A DNA stretch of 64,000 nt. Origin: Bartonella raoultii. Lineage in GTDB: Bacteria > Pseudomonadota > Alphaproteobacteria > Rhizobiales > Rhizobiaceae. This document shows positions 49,801 to 56,022 of this stretch, in pieces. Every line of letters begins with the position of its first letter. Position 1 is the stretch's first letter. The notes beneath the pieces are model-generated. The model made no database searches and was not told the DNA's origin. It worked only from the letters and a program-made list of their open reading frames with translations. A program made the position numbers and the translations under genes. Where the stretch lies: contig NZ_JAIFRO010000001.1 in the NCBI RefSeq assembly GCF_019659805.1, forward strand, positions 205,001 through 269,000, in the 5' to 3' direction.

Positions 49801-49950
49801 GAACTTACATTCATAGATACCGCTCGCACCAACACTAGGAGACGCAGGAGGAGAACCACTCGCTATAGAAACATCAGCACCTTGTAAAAAGAAGAGAGCA
49901 CTCGTTGTCAGTGCGTACAAACGTGTACGTTTTTTAAATACATTGATCAT
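43864..49950 (-). CDS. Autotransporter 4, giant two-passenger Cfa-like protein
   Basis: Autotransporter of 2028 residues. The signal is RLYALTTSALFFLQGADVSI. Passenger one starts YECKFKDSDSAHKPILCKDG and runs to WEYRLEGKL near 770. It is interrupted by Gly/Val/Pro repeats (GGVPGGVGV, about 100-145) and an Asp/Glu tract (about 277-299). A linker of about 310 residues rich in Thr/Gln (TATTQQ units) follows. Passenger two starts with another cysteine pair (SNCDAINNNN ... YTCNDGRSYKI, about 1087) and ends with FWNFRLENQY (about 1678). The barrel runs from VVPQVPTYLLLPN to GGIRYQF. Two passengers and a length near 2000 residues fit what I recall of Cfa, the CAMP-like factor autotransporter of Bartonella; the identity is inferred. 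It diverges from an iron ABC importer. Confidence 0.88.
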   Translation of the reverse strand: MINVFKKRTRLYALTTSALFFLQGADVSIASGSPPASPSVGASGIYECKFKDSDSAHKPILCKDGAVHEMRGSTIVVTTEGANAVAAGNVAAAEEEDSAGGVPGGVGVGGVPGGVGVGGVPGGVGVGGVPGGVGVGGVPGGVGAGGLGAGGAVPGVGAAGGKGPLGVDSTVIKLSDTKLQYKPNEDEDPEYAGLYSGSAVFAAQDGRIELSTSSISDFEVGLYAGYNGVVFMKGGSIQVTSVGVEANGDIDGDGNDDDGESLIALDGTKINVIGQKWIDDDNDDDDDEEEEDEEEEEEDDVLGISAIGLHSAYKSAITMKAGEVVLPAGGIAVMVDHGGMVRVDGSKIEIQKNVPENANSVTKSSEILPTGLLVVDGGFVSFKNGKFNNSDGVNTVAVWVSVDESDVIMEQVPGDITLQHPFRDFRAASNYVKHLMPKILVQSSGEKKREFKVKASIESSTINLTDASSIGVYFDNQDRTQKAKATEPQGTGRIDDSSENKEPLVLLQRTTLKVPEGVVLLGDNMKGSVLIDRESEVSGNLFLKAVSKADVSAFVNDSIIRGATYFDSNAHARVYLFNGSEWHVTKSQTRLNGNCIDSCLSSIKLDNSTVAFLSQNGNYQTLRIGNGSGIVYTASGNSHIYFGASVSAYAATNAQMSDRLFIHGNVSGKTKVHVNEKLSNVLENGEGSSQDQNGAGEESRGMSIVPEYKSISLIQVYGQATAESFTLDNEYVTVQGLPYPYILRAYNKTTSSDIPGITYFDSSLSTSPEIWEYRLEGKLQTVNSPVEGSVSQPNAVEPGSAPGGVVENGSLGTGGATPERPNTILKSEAVGSPETAVGGPEARERSNVSESLGTINTPPLSVPPQPVGTVDETSGLSAGLTEGASSTPLLENIGSEGSLLPVSPTGSDTVGNTLEEMSTSDISMTPGFSSVSQGLAPVARVQSVASTSTTTQQSADTTPVQQLANTQTDTATAQQTGTATTQQTGTATTQQPDTTPAQQTDTATTQQLANTTTQPDTTTTQQPAVSGETKGPKQSASSRKSLSKSRFLSRSEGAEGVVLLSSEGSRTSGESNVSPTVTAVPIAHTQQVASNCDAINNNNTQAVSTSYTCNDGRSYKIESRTLRVSGDTQHSVRAMQPNTTINVEGTTIISTVSLERERSVDLNQLQPVSAVLAEDGAKIVLNKNSNIQSSMIGVEAQRGGKVQMTGGAINARYAGVFVNSDSSVELDNTRISVSGPFAVAGLASNGGQATMKSGSISLTDGVAVRSELGGRIKLDNVNITARKAAAHSTETFGRAAFLLSDRSSVEFTNGHVVTDANALWIMDNDAIAETGSSRRRRSADARPSTSTNRVSIESSTVNVEGDGKYGIYFDGITKKGINRQSQNENLRKAVLEPSVEQSQKTNTTERVYVVKRNTGSQAVSGEVSLKRTNFEVAKGIAIYGNNSAGRVSLENKTTFSGDMLLKAENHSNVLLSVNNSIIAGRIHVDKNSYAQLNLTNGSEWLLKRSVKNWELSNSECADSCISSVSLINSLIEFEPSESGREYQTLRIGNGSGQVYEAQGDASIRLNAYLNPNDSSNNQVTDRLLIRGNVSGKTTVYVHGTSGNVGAGKDNTQNAHAVSLIQVYGNAEKDSFVLAGNYVALHNSPYKYTLRSYSPDATSAQEHVREKFVQDGGEFWNFRLENQYVKSKGFHAISVPEVESIPLPENAVRAVVPQVPTYLLLPNSLFHTGLIDASNQNKQLEALRTTSSGMMEVREKPALFARGYGGSYRYTSDLSKLAYGYGGEVDYNGVEAGALLHTIESADSALSLGVMGSYGKVYLNPLDVEGSQKNALDRWTATAYGSMQHDAGFYVDGLLSYGLFKGDVHTLTRGKTATLKGNPLSVSLTGGQTIAMKYEGIVIDPQAQVIYQHLRFDRARDIDNFDIEMGKLDQWVVRLGGRLTKTMTEAKGVNAVSFYGKLYLTHGFGRKQSVNFGDAFQLGALGSSIEAGLGFNAKLLPQFSLYADVLYQQKISKAGFSGASFSGGIRYQF
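46855..47105. repeat. Degenerate Thr/Gln repeat tract in autotransporter 4
   Basis: Variants of a short unit (CTGTTGCGTAGTAGCAGTAC and relatives), encoding TATTQQTG-, TTQQPDT- and TQQLAN-like strings on the minus strand. Units are about 24-30 bp and imperfect. The tract lies in the linker between the two passengers. Confidence 0.85.
49525..49650. repeat. 27-bp tandem repeats near the start of autotransporter 4
   Basis: Four to five copies of a 27-bp unit (CCAACACCTACTCCACCAGG plus seven bases) encoding GGVPGGVGV on the minus strand; three central copies look identical. In frame. Confidence 0.92.
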
Positions 49951-50141
49951 ATGTCAAACTTTCTAAATTAACTTGCAAAAGCACTAGAATTAAGTGAAAA
50001 TGAGATAAGTGCACGTTTTGTAACATACATTAGTCTGTTTTACAACATAGTGTTATTTATTAATATATTGTTTTGTGCATAAAAATACCTCAATTAAGTT
50101 TTTAAGTGCATAACCCCTTGTTTTTTTTATAAAAGGATAAA

Positions 50142-51065
50142 ATGACAATGATAAAATACCTCAAACAGGTAACTGTTGTTTTGCTTCTTGCAGTAAGCTT
50201 TGCAACATCTTCATGGGCAAATGTAACGGTCAATCACGCTTCAGGCAGTACTTCTGTTCCCACCTCACCGCAAAAGGTTGTTGTGTTTGATCTTGCTTCG
50301 CTAGATAATATGACACACCTTGGTATCACGGCAGTTATCGGTGTTCCTGAAGGAAAAAAACCTACCTATTTGCAGCAATTTGATGATGCAAAATATGAAA
50401 AAATCGGCACTCTTTTTGAACCAGATTATGAAAAAATTGCCACTCTTCAACCTGATTTGATTATCATTTCCTCAAGAACGCAAGCCAAATATAAAGATTT
50501 ATCCAAAATCGCTCCAACGATTGATCTAACAGTAGGAAATGAAACCCCTCTTAAAGATATTAAACGGAATATCTCTATCTTGGGAAAAGTTTTTAATAAA
50601 GAACAGGAAGCAAAAAAGGAAATTACAAAACTCGATGAAACTTTAGCTGAAGTTCGTAAAAATACAAAAGCAAAAGGTACTGGACTTATACTCATGACCT
50701 CAGGCGGAAAAATCAGTGCTTTTGGTCAAAAGTCACGTTTTGATATTTTTCATTCTGCATTTGGAATTACTCCTGCAACCGATAAACTTACAGTGCAAAA
50801 ACATGGGCACCTCATTTCCCCAGAATTTATTCTCGAAACCAATCCTGATTGGTTATTGGTAATTGATCGAGATGCAGCAATCGGACGAGAAGGACAATCT
50901 GCAGAACAATTGCTCAACAATGAACTTGTTCATCGCACCACAGCTAGCCAAAAGAACCAAATCATTTATCTCGATTCTTGGAGTTGGTACCGTGCAAGTG
51001 GTGGTTTAACAGGAATAAACGAAACTGCTCAGCAGATCAACAAAGCCTTTACAAAAAGCAAATAA
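50142..51065 (+). CDS. Iron-siderophore ABC transporter, substrate-binding protein (FatB/CeuE/YclQ-like)
   Basis: Periplasmic binding protein of the FhuD/FatB superfamily, 307 residues. The signal peptide is VTVVLLLAVSFATSSWA, with no lipobox. The mature start has QKVVVFDLASLDNMTHLGI, then YEKIGTLFEPDYEKIATLQP-DLIIISSR, the standard first-lobe blocks of siderophore binders. The C-terminal lobe has NPDWLLVIDRDAAIG and SWSWYRASGG. It is closest in pattern to catecholate/petrobactin or ferric-siderophore binders (CeuE, YclQ, FatB); the ligand is unproven. AAAGGA precedes the ATG. Two permeases and an ATPase follow. It is divergent from autotransporter 4. Confidence 0.88.
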   Translation: MTMIKYLKQVTVVLLLAVSFATSSWANVTVNHASGSTSVPTSPQKVVVFDLASLDNMTHLGITAVIGVPEGKKPTYLQQFDDAKYEKIGTLFEPDYEKIATLQPDLIIISSRTQAKYKDLSKIAPTIDLTVGNETPLKDIKRNISILGKVFNKEQEAKKEITKLDETLAEVRKNTKAKGTGLILMTSGGKISAFGQKSRFDIFHSAFGITPATDKLTVQKHGHLISPEFILETNPDWLLVIDRDAAIGREGQSAEQLLNNELVHRTTASQKNQIIYLDSWSWYRASGGLTGINETAQQINKAFTKSK

Positions 51066-51104
51066 GAATATTTAAAGAACTTGCTTGCTATAAAAATACA
51101 CTTT

Positions 51105-51142
51105 AAAAAGCAAAGAGTGTCTAAAGGCATTCTTTGCTTTTT
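51105..51142 (+). terminator. Hairpin with T run between the binding protein and permease genes
   Basis: Stem AAAAAGCAAAGA / TCTTTGCTTTTT around a 14-nt loop, 39 bp after the binding-protein stop and 20 bp before the first permease. A partial terminator here would give more binding protein than membrane components, a common arrangement in ABC importers. Confidence 0.65.
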
Positions 51143-51162
51143 CATTAGAAAATAATTTAAAC

Positions 51163-52119
51163 GTGAAAAATTATTGGATAATCATAACACTTTTGATTCT
51201 ATTGTCTTTTCTCAGTATCTTCGTTGGTTACTCGGATGTAAGGCCTTCTGATCTCTTAGCTGGCAATCCTCATGCGTGGCTTATTTTCTGGCAAACACGC
51301 CTCCCCCGTACAATTGCAATCTTGTTAGTAGGCGCATCACTTGCTCTTTCTGGCATGATTATGCAACTGCTTGCCCGCAACCGCTTTGTCGAACCATCCA
51401 CTGCTGGAACGGTTGAATCTGCTTCCTTGGGCATACTTTTTGTTATGATTTTTCTCCCTAATATTCCTGTTTTTGAAAAAATGGTTATTGCTAGCATTTT
51501 TGCCATGACTGGCACATTCATTTTTATGTTTTTTTTACGCCGAATTCCTCTAAAATCTGCTCTCATTGTACCACTGATAGGAATTATGCTAAGCTATATT
51601 ATTGGCTCTTTAACCAATGCTATTGCGGATCATGAAATGTTACTTCCCTCTCTACAAGCCTATTTATTTGGCAGCTTTGCAATGATTCTTGAGGGAAAAT
51701 ACGAACTTTTGTGGCTGTCTCTACCTCTTTGTATTCTTGCCTACTTTACCGCTGATCGCTTTACAGTTGCTGGTTTGGGGGAAGATTTAACCAACAATCT
51801 TGGATTAAATTATCGTGCTGTGATGCTCTTTGGTCTTTTTATTATTGCCTCAATTACCGCTGTTGTCATCTGTACAGTCGGAAAAATTCCTTTCGTTGGC
51901 TTAATTATTCCAAACCTTGTTTCAAATTTCATGGGTGACAATATGCGCCATACAGCCCCTTGGGTAGCAATCAGTGGTGCGGGACTGGTCTTAATCTGTG
52001 ATCTTGTAGGACGAATCATTCATCCTTCTCTTGAAATTCCTATTGGTACTATGATGGGGATTGTTGGAAGTTTTATTTTTATAATACTGCTTTTACGCTG
52101 GAGAAAGCGTCTTGGATAA
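51163..52119 (+). CDS. Iron-siderophore ABC transporter permease (FatD/CeuB-like)
   Basis: FecCD-family inner-membrane permease of 318 residues with eight to ten helices. LPRTIAILLVGASLALSGMI-MQLLARNRFVEPSTAG at about 45-80 is the FecCD hallmark. GKIPFVGLIIPNLVSNFMGD near 245 and HPSLEIPIGTMMGIVGSFIF at the end are the conserved coupling and final-helix blocks. It begins at GTG (51163). The second permease overlaps its end by 8 bp. Confidence 0.9.
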   Translation: MKNYWIIITLLILLSFLSIFVGYSDVRPSDLLAGNPHAWLIFWQTRLPRTIAILLVGASLALSGMIMQLLARNRFVEPSTAGTVESASLGILFVMIFLPNIPVFEKMVIASIFAMTGTFIFMFFLRRIPLKSALIVPLIGIMLSYIIGSLTNAIADHEMLLPSLQAYLFGSFAMILEGKYELLWLSLPLCILAYFTADRFTVAGLGEDLTNNLGLNYRAVMLFGLFIIASITAVVICTVGKIPFVGLIIPNLVSNFMGDNMRHTAPWVAISGAGLVLICDLVGRIIHPSLEIPIGTMMGIVGSFIFIILLLRWRKRLG

Positions 52120-53065
52120 ACAGAAAGTAACAACATTAAGTATACTCATAACGCTTATTATAGTGGCTTGTACCTTCATCGGTCTTTACATGACATGGAA
52201 TATCAATAGTTATACTTGGAAATTCCGTCTCACAAAACTGGCCTCTCTGCTTCTCATTGCGTATGCAATAAGTGTTTCCACTGTTTTATTTCAAACTGTT
52301 GTTAATAATCGCCTTCTTACCCCTTCACTTATAGGATTTGATCAGCTTTATATTTTAATAAAAACGATCATAATGTATTTTTTTGGTTCTCTTTCTTTAC
52401 CTTTTTTAAAGGAAGAAGGACAATTAACGTTTGAAGCTCTTATCCTTATTATCTTTTCTATCAGTCTTTTTCGCTGGCTTTTTTCAGGGAGTCTAAAAGG
52501 GCTTCATTTAACACTTTTGATTGGGATTATTTTAGGAGGCTTTTTTTTCAGTTTACGTATGTTCATGCAATTGCAATTAAACCCAGATCAAATGATGAAC
52601 TTAACCGACATCATGTTTGCAAATTTTAATAAATTCAACACATCACTCATAAGCTTTGCTACAATTATTGTTTTAATTGTGAGTCTGATTGGTTGGCGTT
52701 CACGCCATGTGCTAGATATTTTGGCTCTTGGACGCGAAAATGCTCTCAATCTTGGAGTAGATTATCATAAAAGTGCTACAGCGACTCTTATTTTTATTTC
52801 TATCTTCGTATCCATTTCTACAGCACTCGTAGGACCTGTGACCTTTTTTGGATTGTTAGTTGCAAATTTTTCTTATTTCCTCTCCCCTCAAGCAAAACAC
52901 GGAATCATTATACCAATTGCAATTTTATTGGCCATTATTTGTCTGGTTGGTGGACAATTTATTTTAGAACAAATTTTTCATATGGCAGGGCGTTTAAATT
53001 TTATTATTGAATTTTGTGGTGGTATCTTCTTTTTAACTTTACTGATGAAAGGAAAATTAAAATGA
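52112..53065 (+). CDS. Iron-siderophore ABC transporter permease (FatC/CeuC-like)
   Basis: Second FecCD-type permease, 317 residues. YAISVSTVLFQTVVNNRLLT-PSLIGFDQLY is the variant of the FecCD motif seen in FatC/CeuC (pairing with the FatD type). VGPVTFFGLLVANFSYFLSP is the coupling-loop block. The likely start is TTG (52112), overlapping the previous gene by 8 bp; its stop overlaps the ATPase start as ATGA. This shows tight translational coupling. Confidence 0.88.
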   Translation: MDKQKVTTLSILITLIIVACTFIGLYMTWNINSYTWKFRLTKLASLLLIAYAISVSTVLFQTVVNNRLLTPSLIGFDQLYILIKTIIMYFFGSLSLPFLKEEGQLTFEALILIIFSISLFRWLFSGSLKGLHLTLLIGIILGGFFFSLRMFMQLQLNPDQMMNLTDIMFANFNKFNTSLISFATIIVLIVSLIGWRSRHVLDILALGRENALNLGVDYHKSATATLIFISIFVSISTALVGPVTFFGLLVANFSYFLSPQAKHGIIIPIAILLAIICLVGGQFILEQIFHMAGRLNFIIEFCGGIFFLTLLMKGKLK

Positions 53066-53820
53066 TTGAAATCAATCATCTTTCCAAAGCATATGGAGCG
53101 AGATTGATTATCGACAATTTATGCCTACATCTCCCTAAAGGAGGTATTATTTCTCTTATTGGCCCTAATGGTTCAGGAAAATCAACACTTTTAATGCTGA
53201 TCAGACGCCTTTTGCCGCACAACACAGGAACAATTCACATTGATGGCTTTGATATTAATCAAATATCCCACGATAAGTTGGCGCAAAAACTTTCAATTTT
53301 GCGTCAAGATAATTCTTTATCCTTTCGTCTTACCGTATATGATTTAGTAAGTTTTGGACGCTACCCCTACTCAAAAGGCTGGTATACCCACGAAGATAAA
53401 CAGTTTATTGACAGTGCACTGCGATATTTGGGTTTACAAGATTTAAAAGACCGCTTTTTAGATGAACTTTCTGGTGGCCAGCGCCAACGCGCTTTTATCG
53501 CAATGGTCATCTGTCAAAATACCGATTATCTCTTACTCGATGAACCCTTAAATAACCTAGATATGAAACATGCTGTTTCCATGATGAAGCAATTACGCCG
53601 TACGGCTGATGAACTCAAAAAAACCATTCTCATTGTTATGCATGATATTAATTTTGCCTCCTCTTATTCAGATTTGATTGTTGCACTGAAAAATGGGCAA
53701 GCAGCTTATTATGGAACCCCAAAAGAAATCATGCAGCCTAAAATTCTTAAAGATATTTATGATGTAGACATTCAAATTCAAACAATCAATGATATCCCTA
53801 TTGCCCTTTATTATCGATAG
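53062..53820 (+). CDS. Iron-siderophore ABC transporter, ATP-binding protein
   Basis: ATPase of 252 residues. Walker A is GPNGSGKST at about 34-42, the signature is LSGGQRQRAFIAMV, Walker B is YLLLDEPLNNLDM, and the H-loop is VMHDINFAS. It is of the FecE/FepC/CeuD type. The frame extends 16 codons upstream inside the permease, but ATG 53062, overlapping the permease stop as ATGA and giving MIEINHLSKAYG, is the normal N-terminus. It completes the four-gene importer. The outer-membrane receptor and TonB must be encoded elsewhere. Confidence 0.93.
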   Translation: MIEINHLSKAYGARLIIDNLCLHLPKGGIISLIGPNGSGKSTLLMLIRRLLPHNTGTIHIDGFDINQISHDKLAQKLSILRQDNSLSFRLTVYDLVSFGRYPYSKGWYTHEDKQFIDSALRYLGLQDLKDRFLDELSGGQRQRAFIAMVICQNTDYLLLDEPLNNLDMKHAVSMMKQLRRTADELKKTILIVMHDINFASSYSDLIVALKNGQAAYYGTPKEIMQPKILKDIYDVDIQIQTINDIPIALYYR

Positions 53821-53928
53821 ATTCCTCTTATGAGCAATGGGCATAAAACTCTTTTTGCACTTGCATGCCAAGTAAAATCTGTTAGAAGTAGCAGCGCTGT
53901 TTCTTTTCAGAAAATTTAACCAGCGTGT

Positions 53929-54002
53929 TGGGGAATAGTTTAATGGTAGAACAGCGGACTCTGACTCCGTCAATCTTGGTTCGAATCCAGGTTCCCCAGC
54001 CA
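53929..54002 (+). tRNA. tRNA-Gln (anticodon CTG)
   Basis: Complete cloverleaf. The acceptor stem TGGGGAA pairs with TTCCCCA, discriminator G, and CCA is encoded (54000-54002). The anticodon loop CTCTGAC between GCGGA and TCCGT gives anticodon CTG, reading CAG. The T-arm contains GGTTCGAATCC. Confidence 0.96.
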
Positions 54003-54068
54003 AATTCAATGTAGCTTGCCAGCGGGTTTTGTATATTTTGACACCAAGTTTTGTACCAATTTATTTTG

Positions 54069-54367
54069 TTTCACATGATTTTTAAGGGGTTTTCAAAGGG
54101 TCTTCAAAGGCGGTTTTCTGGGCTTTCACAGACTTTTTAAAAATCTTCAAAGGGTTTTCAAAGACCTTTCAAAGCCTTTTCTCATTTTTACGCTCAAATT
54201 CCGATTTTCGCTCTTTTTGTCACTTTTTTGCAATTTTAGGTGTCAAAATCTATTTTGATAAAATACGCATTTAATACTAAATTTTATACATAAAAACAAT
54301 AAATTATCACATATTCCTATCTCATCCCACCTAATCCCACTTAGTATAAAACCTAATGTCAAACTAC
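54069..54367. repeat. Direct repeat copy A, flanking phage debris
   Basis: Aligns with 55449-55722 in the same orientation. Shared landmarks are CTGGGCTTTCA-AGACTTTTTAAAAATCTTC, TTGCAATTTTAGGTGTCAAA and TTTTATACATAAAAACAATA, with small gaps and substitutions. The first half is rich in TTTTCAAAG-like short repeats. It begins about 65 bp after tRNA-Gln. Confidence 0.9.
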
Positions 54368-54469
54368 AATAAGCCGCAACAATAACAATCCCCAATAAAG
54401 AAAACTGAACCATCCAATTGGCTATCTGATGAGACAACGATATGCTAATTGTTCTTGTCTATTTCATAT

Positions 54470-54718
54470 TTATCTTGAGGCATGAATAAGCCTTTTTATC
54501 TTATGGTATCTAAATGCATAAAAAATGTGTGAACACGCAAAGCCATGTAACAAAATTTCAACCAGCGTTACCGCGTAATAGAAAATCAACAACACAAATC
54601 CATATTGGTATGTTTTGCTGCTTTGAAAATACGACTGCGACTTTTGGGGTAAAGGTCGGCAAAAATGCGCAACAAGCAAGCCAATCAAGTTTGCCATCAC
54701 ACACTCAGGCTTTCTCAT
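54470..54718 (-). CDS. Hypothetical small membrane protein in phage remnant
   Basis: An 82-residue frame (MRKPECVMANLIGLLVAHFC, then a hydrophobic segment YGFVLLIFYYAVTLVEILLHG). No clear ribosome binding site. It lies between the two direct repeats, among decayed phage sequence. It may be a real small phage gene or chance; function unknown. Confidence 0.3.
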   Translation of the reverse strand: MRKPECVMANLIGLLVAHFCRPLPQKSQSYFQSSKTYQYGFVLLIFYYAVTLVEILLHGFACSHIFYAFRYHKIKRLIHASR

Positions 54719-54870
54719 TCAACCATGTCCAGGTGTGTTAAACGCTGAATGACAGTTGTTGATACGCTTTTGCGCGCTCTGCCAAGGTCATATTCTAGCG
54801 GCGTAGCTCATAAAATACTATGGCGATCCCATTGTTGTGAATAAAATCTAAATATGAATGAGATTTTTTT

Positions 54871-55080
54871 GTGGAATACCCTAAAAAAGAACCTAAAACA
54901 AAGCTTGCAAAACGGTTATGTGAAGGAGGGCGGGCTCGTGATTTTGTGGAACGAAAACAATTTGCTGATCATCTTGTCGTCCCTGAAAATACTATGAAAC
55001 TGAACTACGCAAACCACCTATATCAATATTGATAATTTACAAAAATATTTTCAATCTATCTGTAAAATAGCTAGCTACAG
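54871..55080 (+). pseudogene. Remnant of a phage-type HTH repressor
   Basis: Reads EPKTKLAKRLCEGGRARDFV, then ERKQFADHLVVPENTMKLNY, before going out of frame. This is the N-terminal helix-turn-helix pattern of Cro/C1-type repressors (F-A-D-x-L-x-V-P-x-x-T). A further piece, YINIDNLQKYFQSI, in another frame (about 55018-55060) would be the continuation. Only the DNA-binding part survives. Confidence 0.6.
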
Positions 55081-55092
55081 GTGAAGGCGAAA

Positions 55093-55395
55093 TGTTTAAT
55101 GATATGGAAAAAGAGAAAGCAGCAGGTTTTAAAATATCTACCATTCCCGCTGGACTGCTAAAAAACTTGGTTACATAGCTTATCACGATAAAAATATTAA
55201 ATGTCCCCCTGAAGATAGAACAGAACCAGCGGTGGAACTTTATCAAAAACGGCAAGAGCTGGTTCAAAACATCAACGATAGGGAAGAAGTCGAGGCTTAC
55301 CTTGTCTCTTTTCAAATTGCATTTAAAGCGTCAAATAGAAGCTGAAAGAGCACATCTAGAAACTACACAAATACGGTACCATGCCTCTCTAAAAT
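55093..55395 (+). pseudogene. Decayed phage-associated gene fragments
   Basis: Fragments MFNDMEKEKAAGFKISTIPA, then in a second frame AKKLGYIAYHDKNIKCPPED followed by EPAVELYQKRQELVQNINDR, then in a third LKRQIEAERAHLETTQIRYH. The helical, charged character and the switches of frame indicate one or two broken genes. I do not recognise the family. Confidence 0.45.
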
Positions 55396-55448
55396 GAAAG
55401 TGGAAATCTTTTTTTCTTTTTGGATCATTTTGGGTTGTTTTTAGAGCG

Positions 55449-55722
55449 CGTTTCACAATTTATTGATTTTTTTCAAAGGCTTTTCAAAAGGGTTTTTCTG
55501 GGCTTTCATAGACTTTTTAAAAATCTTCAAAGCATTTTCAAAGACTTTTTTCATTTACACACAAATTCCGATTTTGCTCTTTTTTACCATTTTTGCAATT
55601 TTAGGTGTCAAAATCTCATTTAACAAAACACCCATTGAATGCTAAATTTTATACATAAAAACAATAAATTATCACGTATTCCTATCTAATCCACCTAGTA
55701 AAAAACCTACTGTCAAACGACA
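55449..55722. repeat. Direct repeat copy B, flanking phage debris
   Basis: Partner of 54069-54367 (see that entry), slightly shorter. Ends in CCTACTGTCAAACGACAA where copy A has CCTAATGTCAAACTACAA. Confidence 0.9.
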
Positions 55723-56022
55723 AATTTGGAAAAACGACAGCTATTAAGCAGGATTTAATAATGAAAATACCTATAACCTGTTGGATTTATTTTTGCGTAG
55801 AGCACACACTCTTGCGCTTCAAATTGTTTTTATATACCTGACGACACAGTGTATATAATATATCTGCAGCATAGATTCTACTATTTAACAGCCCCTTTCC
55901 CCTCAACAACTTCATTGTTTTTCCTATCAGCAGTGAAAAGTCACATATTGGGGATGATAGCATTTTGCAAGATCATGTTCCTCTTTTCTGCTTGACCTTG
56001 AAATATAGTAAACAAAGTCTTT
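55723..56022. other. Non-coding tail of the phage-remnant region
   Basis: No gene seen between copy B and the metallophosphoesterase gene. Confidence 0.45.

Noticed and set aside
31877-49950. Trimeric autotransporter adhesin (BadA/Vomp type)
   Set aside because: No YadA-like head, neck or short trimeric anchor; each gene ends in a full barrel of about 300 residues of the classical monomeric type.
53929-56022. Duplicate of the tRNA-Gln 3' end as a phage attachment site
   Set aside because: No second copy of GGTTCGAATCCAGGTTCCCC seen in the next 2 kb, so the direct repeats cannot be called att sites on this evidence.
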